Shown: positions 8,793 to 18,627, numbered from the stretch's first letter. The stretch: 64,000 nucleotides of DNA from Desulfatiglans anilini DSM 4660 (GCF_000422285.1 NZ_KE383814.1:62001-126000); one strand, 5' to 3'. The notes: generated by a model not told the origin, from the sequence alone. Translations and numbers: made by a program.

Positions 8793-10421
8793 TCACTCCC
8801 ACTGGATCGTCCGTGCCAGGAGCGTTGTCAGATCCACGGTTTCCATCTCGAGGGACTCCCCTATGAAGGGATCCTGCATGGCGCAGCGGAGATGGATCTG
8901 GCACTTGGGGCAGGCCGTCACCAGCAGGTCGGCGCCGGTGGCCCGGGCCTGCCTCAGGCGGTGGACCTGAAGGGCCTTGCTGAAGGCGTCGCAGCCGGTC
9001 CAGGCGGTGTTGCCGCAGCAGATGGCCCCTCCGCCGCGCTCCTGCATCTCTCCGAAGCCGGCCGAGTCCAGACGTCCGAGCAGCTTGCGAGGCAGGGCGC
9101 TCTTCTTCTCGAAGCGGCTCAGACGGCAGGGATCCTGAAAGGTCAGGCTCCGGTTGAGCCGCTTGAACCCCACCGCTCCCTTGTCGATCTCGCGCTCCAG
9201 GAAGTCCATCAGCAGGGTGACTTTGAAGGGGGTTTCCACGCCGTTGGCGGGGTAGTCATGGGAGAAGGTCCGGTACCCTTCGGGACAGCATACAATGACT
9301 TCTTCAACCCCGGAGGCGCGGATGGCCTCGACATTCAGGCGGGCAAGCTTCAGAAAGTTTTCCTGATCTCCGCTCCAGTACAGGTCGTGCCCGCAGCATC
9401 GCTCCGCATCCAGGAGCGCGGGGTGGATGTCGAAGAAGTTCAGGAGCCGGAGGCTGTCCACGAGGATGTCACGGGTCGTGACCCCGAGGTGGGTGCGGAA
9501 AAAGATGTCGAAGTAGGGCGCGCATCCCCCGAAAAACAGGACCTTGCTTTGCGGATCGGTCTGGATGTCGTCCGGAAGCCAGCTCCAGTGATGGATCCGG
9601 AGATCCGGGCTGGTCATCGTGCGGCTCAGGGATTGAAAGAAGCCCCCGTGGGCCTCGTGTCCCCCGAGCCCGTGTGCGAGGAGGATCCGGCGAACCTCCC
9701 GGACGAACCCCGGAAAGTTCACGGCCGAAGGGCAGCGGTCCGAGCACAGTCCGCAGGTCAGGCAGGACCAGATGTCGCGGCGGACACCCTCATCGTCCCA
9801 TTGGCCTGCAATCAGGGCGTTGGCGGTGGAGCGCGGTGAAAAGGTCTTCCCGGCCAGGGTCAGGGGGCAGGCCGAGGAGCACTTGCCGCAGTCCTGGCAG
9901 GCGTAGACGTCGTATTCCCGAAGAACCTGGTTGAGGGCGGGGGTCGGATCGCCCTGCACCGCCGGAAGGGGATAGGGCGCCACCGGGCTCTTGTCGAGGG
10001 ACTGGATATCGTCTGAAAACTGCCGGAGGAACTGAAGCAAGCCGGCGGAATCGTCGGGCAGAAAGAGCCCCAGGCGGAGCCGGGTGGCCCCGAGGCCGAG
10101 GAGATCCAGGATCTCGCAGGTGTCACGGACGTTGGCCCGTGCGGCCTTCGTCCCGCTCCCGTAGCGGCATGTCCCTTCGTGGCACCCGATGAGCGCGACC
10201 CCGTCGGCGCCCATCTCGAAGGGTTTGAACAGAAGCGCCTTGGTAATCCGCCCCGTGCAGGGGATCCGGACCATCTTGACCGCTTCGGGAATCGGGGCGC
10301 ATTCATCCTGAAGACGCTGGAAAGCGGCGTGCGGCCCCCAACTGCAGAGGAAAAGGATGATGCTGCGCGCTGGACCCGGCACGGGTGTGGCGCGCGATTC
10401 TATCTGGGGTTTTCCGTTCAT
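8793..10421 (-). CDS. MvhD-HdrC-HdrB fusion: iron-sulfur and CCG-domain heterodisulfide reductase-like protein
   Basis: The 542-aa protein joins three units. Residues 20-130 resemble MvhD/FrhD (FLCSWG, IPCTGR, GCHEGTCRYGSG), though the CxxC of MvhD reads CSWG here. Residues 175-230 hold two [4Fe-4S] motifs, CQDCGKCSSACP and CLTCGLCSDRCP, as in HdrC. The remainder has two CCG domains (CCGHDLYWSGD with CCPEGYRTF; DPCRLSRF, ICCGNTAW and CPKCQIH), as in HdrB/HdrD, which in methanogens carry the non-cubane clusters that reduce disulfides. It starts 40 bp after the GltD-HdrA gene and ends 83 bp before the Sec-HdrA gene. It is probably the catalytic, acceptor-reducing subunit of a cytoplasmic complex; the acceptor is unknown. 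Confidence 0.88.
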   Translation of the reverse strand: MNGKPQIESRATPVPGPARSIILFLCSWGPHAAFQRLQDECAPIPEAVKMVRIPCTGRITKALLFKPFEMGADGVALIGCHEGTCRYGSGTKAARANVRDTCEILDLLGLGATRLRLGLFLPDDSAGLLQFLRQFSDDIQSLDKSPVAPYPLPAVQGDPTPALNQVLREYDVYACQDCGKCSSACPLTLAGKTFSPRSTANALIAGQWDDEGVRRDIWSCLTCGLCSDRCPSAVNFPGFVREVRRILLAHGLGGHEAHGGFFQSLSRTMTSPDLRIHHWSWLPDDIQTDPQSKVLFFGGCAPYFDIFFRTHLGVTTRDILVDSLRLLNFFDIHPALLDAERCCGHDLYWSGDQENFLKLARLNVEAIRASGVEEVIVCCPEGYRTFSHDYPANGVETPFKVTLLMDFLEREIDKGAVGFKRLNRSLTFQDPCRLSRFEKKSALPRKLLGRLDSAGFGEMQERGGGAICCGNTAWTGCDAFSKALQVHRLRQARATGADLLVTACPKCQIHLRCAMQDPFIGESLEMETVDLTTLLARTIQWE

Positions 10422-10461
10422 CGAAGCTCGCTTTCCCGGCCCTCGGCGGTCGTCGGCCGCC

Positions 10462-13400
10462 TTAGACCGAGGTGGTTTTTTCCTGTGTCAAGACCTCTTC
10501 CAACAACTGGACGAGATAGCCGTGGTCCCGGTACGGGCTGTCGGCGGCCTGGGACGGGCAGACGGAGATGCACAGGCCGCACCCCTTGCACAGGGCCTCA
10601 TCGACGACAGCGTGCCGGCCTCCGACCAGGTTCGCCTCAAAATGGATGGCCTGGTGCGGGCACACATCGAGGCAGCGCCCGCAGCCGCGGCAGTAATCCT
10701 TGTGGACCATGACGGTGTATCCGCGGCTGGCCCGGGGGCCGCGGGGCATGACGGCGGCGGCGAGCACCGCGGCCGCCGCCCCTTTTTTCCGTTCCGAGAC
10801 GCGGATATCCGGCGGATTGGCCAGGAAGAGGCCTGAAACGGAGGTTGCGCCGGGGTAGAGAAACGGGAGATCCGCGCCGGCTTCGCTCTGCATGGAGGAC
10901 TGGACCATGCGATGGGGGAGCCCTTTCTGAGGGACATAAGGGATCATGCGCCGCGACTTTTCCCCCAGGATGACGGCCCCGACCTGAAGCGTCTTCTCGA
11001 ACCCGTCGGTGGCGACAAAAAGCTGGAAGTTCCCGAGGCTGCCGGTCAGTCCGATCACGCGGGAGCCCTTGAACCAGTGGATGTTCGGGTGGATGGCCCG
11101 ATCCGAGAGCGGGCTCTCCATGCTCCCGAACATGAAGACCTCCAAACCCGAATCGGCGAGGATCCTGGCGCTCTGAAAGGCCGCCTCCGATTCGCCAACG
11201 ACAGCGGTCGCAAAGTTGTAATGCCTGGCGGGCGCCGGGAGGCCCTTCAGACGCGCCGCGCGGTGGATGGAGCGGTCGAGAAGGCCCTGAAAGCGCTCGA
11301 AGGCGGTCTCGCGGTCGTTCTGCTTCAGAAACCGCAGGGCCTCGCCGCGCAGGTTGCAGGTCTCGACCATCGAGCGGCTGATGCCGGTCCCATCGAAAAG
11401 GGCCTGCTTGAGGCGGGTGCGCTGATCGGTGCACGCGCTGCAGACGAAGTTGAGCGGGCAGCAGACGCAGGAGGCGAGCACGACCCGGGTGATCCCCTTT
11501 TCGCGGATGGTGTGGAGGATCTCCGCGCCCCCCTCCGGCACGCAGGCCGAGTCGATCACCGTGCTGAAGACGACGTTCTCCCGCTCGCGGAGTTCGAGGA
11601 CGAACCGGTCCATTTCGGGAAGCCATCCGAGGCTCCCGTTGCAGCGGCATACGAAGACCCCGATGCGGACGTCGCGTGCGAGCTCCGGGTCCGGAGGCGA
11701 GAAGCTCAAACCCCGCCCCCGGAGCGAGCGGGCCGAGCTGCTCAGCAGGATGACGGCCTGGGCCGCGGCATCGAAGCCCCGGGTCATCATGTCGAAGACG
11801 TTCGGGCGCGCCGACTTCGGGCCATAGGCCCGGATGACGTCCAGGCCCTTGACCTCCGGGACCATGTCGGGGTCGGCCAGGATCACCGCGCCGGCCTGTT
11901 CGACCACGTCCTCGGCCCTTTGGCCGTGCCGGATCGCGTCGATTCCACGGCAGGCCTCCACGCACAGGAGGCATTCCGAGCAAAGGCCGCACTGAAGACA
12001 GCGGCCGGCCTCAGCGGCGGCCTGCTCGGCGCTCAGGCCCAGCGCCACCTCATCGAAGCTCTTGCTGCGAGCGGCCGGCTGCCTCTCCGGCATGGTGGGC
12101 CGGGCAAGCGAGGGGATCTCGGGCGGGATCGGCCGGTAGTCCAGGTCTTCCGGCCGAGCGGTCCGATGCGGCGCGGGGTCTTCGCCTTTCAGATCGACAT
12201 GCAGCGTCCTGGCGGCCGTCTTGCCGGCGGCCATGGCCAGGACGACCGATCCGGGGCTCGCAACGGCATCCCCCGCAGCGTACACAAGGGGGATCGATGT
12301 GCGGCCTGACGGGTCCGCCGCGATCAGACCGGCGGAGGTCGTTTCTAGGATGGGGACGCCGGGGCCCTGTTCGCCGGCCGGCGAGTGCTCCGGGAAGCCC
12401 CCATTCTGCCCGATCGCGATAAAGGCCCGATCGAAGGGCAGGAGAACGGGCTCGGTGTCCGGGACGATCACCGGCCACGGGATGCCCTGCGGGTCCGGTT
12501 TCCCTGGTTCGGTGGGACGGCACCGGAGCACGCGGAGCCTCCCGTCGCTGCCCTCGAACGCCGTCACCTGGAGGCAGTCGAGGATATGCACCCCTTCTTC
12601 TAAGGCCGCTTCGACCTCGCGCGAGTCGGCGGGGATGAGTTCTTTCGGGAACCAGGAGAGCAGCGTGACCTCGGCGCCCATCCGCCGGAGCACCCTGGCC
12701 AGATCGAAGGCCGCGTTGCCGTCGCCGACAACGGCTGCGCGATCCTTGAAGGCGGTGATCCCGGTCCGGTAAGCCCGCTGGAGGAAGGCAAGGCAGCCTT
12801 CGACCCCGTCGAGGTCCTCCCCCGGCACTCCGAGGCTCCGGTCGTTCCAGGAGCCTGCCGCGACGATGACCCCGTCGAAGGCGGACCGGAGTTCGGCGAG
12901 TCCGTCGTCGAACGCCACGGGTCGCTCGGTTTCGAAGACGACGCCCATCCGGCGGATGTAGTCCAGTTCATAATCGAGGATGGCGCGCGGCAGGCGATGG
13001 GGGCCGATGCCGTAGCGGAGCAGGCCTCCGGGTTCCGGTTCGCGCTCGAAAACGGTGACGTCGTAATCCAGGCGGGCTGCCTCTGCGGCGGCCGCCAGAG
13101 CGGCCGGTCCGGACCCGACTACGGCGACCCTCCCGCTGCTCCCGTCGCTCCGGTGCGGGGCGGGCATCGTGCCCGCAGCGATCTCATAGTCGGCGAGAAA
13201 ACGCTTGATGTCGCGGATGGCGATCGGTTCGTCCAATTCGCCGCGGCGGCAGGCCTCTTCGCAGGGGTGGGTGCACACCCGGCCGCAGATCCCCGGAAGC
13301 ACGTTTTCATCACGGACGACCTGCAGGGCCTCGGCATAGCGGCCCGCCGCCGCGAGGGCGATGTAGGCCTGGGCGTTGACGCCGAGAGGGCAATGGGTCT

Positions 13401-13863
13401 GGCAGCGCGGCGCCTGCCGCTTTTCGAGGAGGATGCGGCCCGGGAGCATGTTCCGCCCGGTAAAGCGGATCGGCCTCGCACCGTCGGGGGCGAGCACCGG
13501 ACAGACCTCGGCGCAGCGCCCGCAGAGGGTGCATCGCGCCGGGTCCGTGCAAGTGGCTTCGAGGCGCAGATGGGCCTTGAATCCCTGCGGGGTGTGTTTG
13601 AGGGAGACGACCTCGGCGGGGAGAAGGCACTGGATCGCCTGATTTCGGAGGATGCGGAGCAGGCCGGGCCGGTGCGCGAAGTTCAAAGGCACGCCGCAGG
13701 GCAGGCGCCATTGTTCGGAGGAAAGCTTCCCGTCCAGGTCCGCCTCCCGGTCCACCAGGGTGACCGGGATCCCCATTTCGGCCAGTTTGTTGGTCGCCAA
13801 GATGCCGGCAGGATTGGCCCCGATCACGATGACTTTGTAAAGACGCTCTTTATTCCTGGTCAT
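10462..13863 (-). CDS. GltD-HdrA fusion: NAD(P)H/FAD/iron-sulfur oxidoreductase
   Basis: At 1133 aa this is far longer than either GltD (about 450-500 aa) or HdrA. It opens with a Rossmann motif (VIGANPAGILATNK), then CTLCGRCAEVC. A GltD-type module follows: CQTHCPLGVNAQAY, CGRVCTHPCEEACRRG, the FAD fold VVGSGPAALAAAAEAA and the NAD(P)H fold VVGDGNAAFDLARVL. After CLQCGLCSECLLCVEAC comes a diverged HdrA-like part (RIGVFVCRCNGSLG, SCVCCPLNFVC). It ends with two [4Fe-4S] motifs (CRGCGRCLDVCP, CKGCGLCISVCP). It begins 7 bp after korC. I infer it passes electrons between NAD(P)H and the Kor/Hdr iron-sulfur chain, perhaps as a second flavin site for bifurcation. Confidence 0.85.
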   Translation of the reverse strand: MTRNKERLYKVIVIGANPAGILATNKLAEMGIPVTLVDREADLDGKLSSEQWRLPCGVPLNFAHRPGLLRILRNQAIQCLLPAEVVSLKHTPQGFKAHLRLEATCTDPARCTLCGRCAEVCPVLAPDGARPIRFTGRNMLPGRILLEKRQAPRCQTHCPLGVNAQAYIALAAAGRYAEALQVVRDENVLPGICGRVCTHPCEEACRRGELDEPIAIRDIKRFLADYEIAAGTMPAPHRSDGSSGRVAVVGSGPAALAAAAEAARLDYDVTVFEREPEPGGLLRYGIGPHRLPRAILDYELDYIRRMGVVFETERPVAFDDGLAELRSAFDGVIVAAGSWNDRSLGVPGEDLDGVEGCLAFLQRAYRTGITAFKDRAAVVGDGNAAFDLARVLRRMGAEVTLLSWFPKELIPADSREVEAALEEGVHILDCLQVTAFEGSDGRLRVLRCRPTEPGKPDPQGIPWPVIVPDTEPVLLPFDRAFIAIGQNGGFPEHSPAGEQGPGVPILETTSAGLIAADPSGRTSIPLVYAAGDAVASPGSVVLAMAAGKTAARTLHVDLKGEDPAPHRTARPEDLDYRPIPPEIPSLARPTMPERQPAARSKSFDEVALGLSAEQAAAEAGRCLQCGLCSECLLCVEACRGIDAIRHGQRAEDVVEQAGAVILADPDMVPEVKGLDVIRAYGPKSARPNVFDMMTRGFDAAAQAVILLSSSARSLRGRGLSFSPPDPELARDVRIGVFVCRCNGSLGWLPEMDRFVLELRERENVVFSTVIDSACVPEGGAEILHTIREKGITRVVLASCVCCPLNFVCSACTDQRTRLKQALFDGTGISRSMVETCNLRGEALRFLKQNDRETAFERFQGLLDRSIHRAARLKGLPAPARHYNFATAVVGESEAAFQSARILADSGLEVFMFGSMESPLSDRAIHPNIHWFKGSRVIGLTGSLGNFQLFVATDGFEKTLQVGAVILGEKSRRMIPYVPQKGLPHRMVQSSMQSEAGADLPFLYPGATSVSGLFLANPPDIRVSERKKGAAAAVLAAAVMPRGPRASRGYTVMVHKDYCRGCGRCLDVCPHQAIHFEANLVGGRHAVVDEALCKGCGLCISVCPSQAADSPYRDHGYLVQLLEEVLTQEKTTSV

Positions 13864-13870
13864 GATGCGA

Positions 13871-14467
13871 TCAGGCCCCTGTCCTTCCTTCGGCCTTCTT
13901 CTGACGCCCCTTCAACAAGGCGCGGCCGTAATCCCAGCCCTTGGAAAAGGCCTTGAGATTCATGGTTTCCGTTCCTTTGGGCACCGAGGCGGCCACGGCT
14001 TCGGAGGCCGCCTCGAAGGAGACGGCTTCGGTGACGGCGGTGAAAAAACCGAGCATGATGATGTTGGCCATCATCTTGCGCCCGAGCTCTTCGGCCAGGC
14101 GGGTGGCCGGGATATCGAAGTGCACACGGTCGAGCCCGCGAGGCTGCACCAGATCGGAATCGAGGATCAGGATCCCCTCGGGCGTCAGCACATCGATATA
14201 CTTTTCGAAGCCGCCCTGGGACATGCAGACGAGGATGTCCGCCTGCCGGACATAAGGGTAGTGGATCGTACGCTCCGAGATGATGACCTGGGCGCTGCAG
14301 GCCCCGCCCCGGGCCTCGGGTCCGTAGGATTGCACCAGGGTGCTCTCCTTGTGGTCTCCGAGGGCGACGGCCTCGCCGAGGATCTTGCCCGCGAGGACGA
14401 TCCCCTGTCCGCCGAAGCCGGTGAAGATGATTTCCGTTTGGCCGCCTGGACCCTGGTCCTTTTTCAT
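13871..14467 (-). CDS. korC: 2-oxoacid:ferredoxin oxidoreductase, gamma subunit
   Basis: The 198-aa protein has the gamma-subunit signature FTGFGGQGIVLAGKILGEA at residues 15-33 and the later SYGPEARGGACSAQVIIS. The gamma subunit completes the heterotetrameric enzyme that converts a 2-oxoacid plus CoA to acyl-CoA, CO2 and reduced ferredoxin. It lies 72 bp after korB and 7 bp before the GltD-HdrA gene, which ties the oxidoreductase transcriptionally to the Hdr-like genes. Confidence 0.92.
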   Translation of the reverse strand: MKKDQGPGGQTEIIFTGFGGQGIVLAGKILGEAVALGDHKESTLVQSYGPEARGGACSAQVIISERTIHYPYVRQADILVCMSQGGFEKYIDVLTPEGILILDSDLVQPRGLDRVHFDIPATRLAEELGRKMMANIIMLGFFTAVTEAVSFEAASEAVAASVPKGTETMNLKAFSKGWDYGRALLKGRQKKAEGRTGA

Positions 14468-14539
14468 GTGAGGCCCCTGTACGTTTCGATGCGGTTCATG
14501 GGCGGATGGCTTTTTCGCCTGCCGGGTTGGCGGCGGCGT

Positions 14540-15400
14540 TCATGCCCCGGCCTCGGCCGAGGCGGTTTCGGCAAGGTCCTTCGGCCGGCAGATCTGATCG
14601 TAGTGGTTGCTGCACGTGGGGCGGTGAACATCGACGAACTTGCCGAGGATCACGCCCTTCTCGAAATCGACCTCCAGCTCCGTAGGAGGCGCCTCGTTCC
14701 GGACGATCGTCTTTTCCTGGTAGAGGCGCAGGGTTTCGAGCGGCTTTTCGCGGTTCCGCCGTCCGTAGTTGATGGGGCAGGGCGCCAGCACCTCGACGAA
14801 GGAAAACCCCGGACGGAGCAGGGCCTCCACGATGGATTCCGTCAGGTCCCTGGTGTGCAGGATGGTCCATCGCGCCACATAGGTCGCGCCGGAGGCGAAG
14901 GCCAGGAGCGGGAGGTTGAAGGGCGTCTCCGGGTTGCCGTACGGGGTGGTGGTGGTGCGCGCCTTGAGCGGGGTGGTTGCCGCCACCTGACCGCCGGTCA
15001 TGCCGTAGTTGAAATTGTTGACGCAAATGACGGTGAGATCCACGTTGCGCCGGGCCGCATGGATGAAGTGGTTGCCCCCGATCGCGAACAGATCGCCGTC
15101 CCCGCTGAAGACCACGACGTTCAGCTCTGGATTGGCCAGTTTCATCCCCGTCGCAAAGGGGATCGCGCGTCCATGCGTGGTGTGATAGGAGTCCAGGTTG
15201 ACGTAGCCCGCTCCGCGCCCGGAACACCCGATCCCGGAGACCATGACGGTCTTCTCGAGATCGATGCCGCTCGTCTTCATGGCGTAGAGGGAGGCTGAAA
15301 AGACGGTGCCGATGCCGCACCCCGGACACCAGATGTGCGGGATGCGGTCGGTGCGGATGAGGTCCTCGAGCGGGTGGGGCGGAGGGGCGGCTTTTTTCAT
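14540..15400 (-). CDS. korB: 2-oxoacid:ferredoxin oxidoreductase, beta (TPP) subunit
   Basis: This 286-aa protein carries the thiamine-diphosphate motif: GDGDLFAIGGNHFIHA followed by NNFNYGMTGGQ. It also has the cluster-binding cysteines WCPGCG near the N-terminus, GCSGRG, and a late CPINYGRRN. The beta subunit holds TPP and a [4Fe-4S] cluster where the 2-oxoacid is decarboxylated. Its ATG overlaps the korA stop by 4 bp (15397-15400), a sign of translational coupling. Sequence style favours 2-oxoglutarate over pyruvate as substrate, but this is not certain. Confidence 0.93.
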   Translation of the reverse strand: MKKAAPPPHPLEDLIRTDRIPHIWCPGCGIGTVFSASLYAMKTSGIDLEKTVMVSGIGCSGRGAGYVNLDSYHTTHGRAIPFATGMKLANPELNVVVFSGDGDLFAIGGNHFIHAARRNVDLTVICVNNFNYGMTGGQVAATTPLKARTTTTPYGNPETPFNLPLLAFASGATYVARWTILHTRDLTESIVEALLRPGFSFVEVLAPCPINYGRRNREKPLETLRLYQEKTIVRNEAPPTELEVDFEKGVILGKFVDVHRPTCSNHYDQICRPKDLAETASAEAGA

Positions 15401-16560
15401 GGTCGTTCATTCCCTTTGGCGATGGACTGCATGGCTTCGATGACGTGCTCCGGCGGGATGATGGCGCCTCCGGGGTGGCCCACGAGCAGGGCCGGCGCCT
15501 TGCCGGCCGCACAGCGTTCAACCTCGAGGTGGATCTGGCCGAGGTTGATTTCCACGGTCACGAAGGCCTTGACACGCTCTGCGAGCTGCCGGATGCGGCG
15601 CTCCGGGAACGGCCAGACGGTGATAAGCCTGAAGAGGCCGGCCTTGATACCCGACCGGCGGGCCTCGTCCACGGCGGCGTAGGCCGTGCGCGCCGAAACC
15701 CCGTAGGAGACGACGACGATCTCGGCGTCGTCCAGTCGGTACCCGTCGGTCAGGATGATCTCCTCCTCGTGCCCGCGGATCTTCCCGACGAGCCGCTCCA
15801 TCATCTCGGTCTGGGCTTCGACGGTCATGGTCGGGTAGCCGCGCTCGTCGTGCGTCAGGCCGGTCACGTGGATGCGATAGCCCTCGCCCGCTGCGGCCAT
15901 GGGGGCGATGCCGTCCGAGCCCGCCCTGAAGGGCTTGAAACGATCTTTGCGCCCCTTCGGCGCAAGGCGGCTGACGAGGCGGATATCCTTCGGCTCGGGG
16001 ATGACGACGCGCTCGCTCAGGTGCCCCACGAATTCGTCGGTCATGACGAGGACCGGGATGCGGTATCGCTCGGCCAGGTTGAAGGCGGTGATGGTCTGGT
16101 AGAAGATCTCCTGCGGCGAAGAGGGGGCGAGGGCGATGATCTCGTAGTGCCCGTGGGACCCCCAGCGCGCCTGCATCATATCGGCTTGAGCGCCCAGGGT
16201 CGGAAGCCCTGTCGAGGGGCCAGCGCGCTGGACGTTGACGACGACGCAGGGGGTCTCGGTGCAGACCGCAAGGCCGATGTTTTCCATCATCAGGCTGAAG
16301 CCCGGTCCGGAGGTGGCGGTCATGCTCTTGACACCGGCGCAGCTCGCCCCCACGACGGAGGCCATGGCGGCGATCTCGTCCTCCATCTGGATGAAGGTGC
16401 CCCCGACCTCCGGGAGCCGTTCCGACATATGTTCGGCGATCTCGGTCGCCGGTGTGATCGGATACCCACCGAAGAAGAGGCAGCCCGCGGCCAGGGCGCC
16501 TTCGGCGCAGGCCACGTCCCCGGTCATAAAGTGCTCACCTGTTAGAACGGCTGTTTTCAT
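15397..16560 (-). CDS. korA: 2-oxoacid:ferredoxin oxidoreductase, alpha subunit
   Basis: The 387-aa alpha subunit begins MKTAVLTGEHFMTGDVACAEGA and shows the pyrimidine-binding region FFGGYPITPATEIAEHM, then QMEDEIAAMASVVGASCAG and SGPGFSLMMENIG. Its length and order fit the KorA/OorA type, which lacks an N-terminal gamma domain because gamma is a separate gene here. It catalyses, with KorB, CoA-dependent oxidation of 2-oxoglutarate or a close relative in the cytoplasm. The gene lies 60 bp after korD and overlaps korB by 4 bp. Confidence 0.93.
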   Translation of the reverse strand: MKTAVLTGEHFMTGDVACAEGALAAGCLFFGGYPITPATEIAEHMSERLPEVGGTFIQMEDEIAAMASVVGASCAGVKSMTATSGPGFSLMMENIGLAVCTETPCVVVNVQRAGPSTGLPTLGAQADMMQARWGSHGHYEIIALAPSSPQEIFYQTITAFNLAERYRIPVLVMTDEFVGHLSERVVIPEPKDIRLVSRLAPKGRKDRFKPFRAGSDGIAPMAAAGEGYRIHVTGLTHDERGYPTMTVEAQTEMMERLVGKIRGHEEEIILTDGYRLDDAEIVVVSYGVSARTAYAAVDEARRSGIKAGLFRLITVWPFPERRIRQLAERVKAFVTVEINLGQIHLEVERCAAGKAPALLVGHPGGAIIPPEHVIEAMQSIAKGNERP

Positions 16561-16620
16561 GAGGTCGGTTCCCTATTATTTTTCCCCGGACCTTCCTCCG
16601 GAATCGAGGTGAAGACGTTT

Positions 16621-16881
16621 TCAGGACGGGGCTTCCACTGAGTAGATGGCGAATTCGGGGCAGATGATCTCGCAAAAATGGCAATTGACGCACTGCTCCC
16701 TGTCGGAAACGACAGGCGGGTGGTATCCTTTCTTGTTGAAGCTCCTGGAGAATTCGAGGATTCCTTTTGGGCAGAACTCGATGCAGTAGCCGCAGCCTTT
16801 GCATCGGTCTTCGAGGATGTAAACGATGCCGCGCGTCACTTGGATATCGCCGGCATCGAGAGGGGCCCGCCAAAAAGCCAT
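16621..16881 (-). CDS. korD: 2-oxoacid:ferredoxin oxidoreductase, delta (ferredoxin) subunit
   Basis: An 86-aa bacterial-type ferredoxin with two [4Fe-4S] motifs, CKGCGYCIEFCP and CVNCHFCEIICP, separated by about 27 residues. As the delta subunit it takes electrons from the TPP subunit to external ferredoxin. It is the first gene of the operon: its ATG has CAGGGAA 7 nt upstream and lies about 50 nt after a consensus sigma-70 promoter on the minus strand. Confidence 0.92.
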   Translation of the reverse strand: MAFWRAPLDAGDIQVTRGIVYILEDRCKGCGYCIEFCPKGILEFSRSFNKKGYHPPVVSDREQCVNCHFCEIICPEFAIYSVEAPS

Positions 16882-16935
16882 GGGATTTCCCTGATGAAAG
16901 TGTTCCGGGGATGGATGCGGAAATCAATGGGAGCC

Positions 16936-16963
16936 ATTATAGGCTGATGCCTTGCCATGTCAA
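16936..16963 (-). promoter_or_regulatory. Consensus sigma-70 promoter for kor-hdr operon
   Basis: On the minus strand TTGACA (16963-16958) and TATAAT (16941-16936) are separated by 16 bp, both perfect consensus hexamers. Transcription would start near 16929, leaving a leader of about 48 nt before the korD ATG at 16881. Confidence 0.8.
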
Positions 16964-16995
16964 GGTAATTGGATGCCCCGTTTTCACTTGACGTA

Positions 16996-17026
16996 GGACA
17001 CCCCCGCCATTTTGAAGGGGGTGTCC
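16996..17026. promoter_or_regulatory. Perfect 10-bp inverted repeat between the kor and purA promoters
   Basis: GGACACCCCC (16996-17005) and GGGGGTGTCC (17017-17026) are exact reverse complements with an 11-nt spacer. There is no T-run beside it, so it is not a standard terminator. It lies 33 bp upstream of the kor -35 box and about 113 bp upstream of the putative purA -35 box. It may be an operator for a dimeric regulator or an RNA hairpin. Confidence 0.5.
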
Positions 17027-17138
17027 CGGTGTTGTGCTGTGGAGGCCTTTCCAGTCCCCTGCCGCAAGTGAGGCTCAAAGGAAAATGTCCACCCGGTTCG
17101 GAGGCTTCAGCGGCTGTTGGGGCGCTGGACCAAAATGG

Positions 17139-17167
17139 TTGACATGCCGGTAGGTTTCCGCTAGGTT
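17139..17167 (+). promoter_or_regulatory. Putative purA promoter
   Basis: TTGACA (17139-17144), a 17-bp spacer and TAGGTT (17162-17167) point toward purA, 170 bp upstream of its ATG. The -35 box is perfect and the -10 box is weak. Nothing else recognisable lies between it and purA. Confidence 0.45.
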
Positions 17168-17319
17168 CCCCCGTGGATTGCACCGCCGCCTCTGCATCGG
17201 ATGGGATGGAGGTCCGGCGGCGCCCCGGGGGGGTTGCCGATAGACCGTGCCCCGCGGCCTTGCAGGGTTTGCCGGATTAGGCTGCAAGACCGTTCCCGGG
17301 CCGTAATGATCTGCTGTGA

Positions 17320-18627
<1,308 letters not shown>

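Noticed and set aside
6757-8970. A 737-aa open frame on the plus strand over the HdrA region
   Set aside because: It is antisense to conserved HdrA sequence, has no family similarity or ribosome-binding site, and is typical of long shadow frames in GC-rich DNA.
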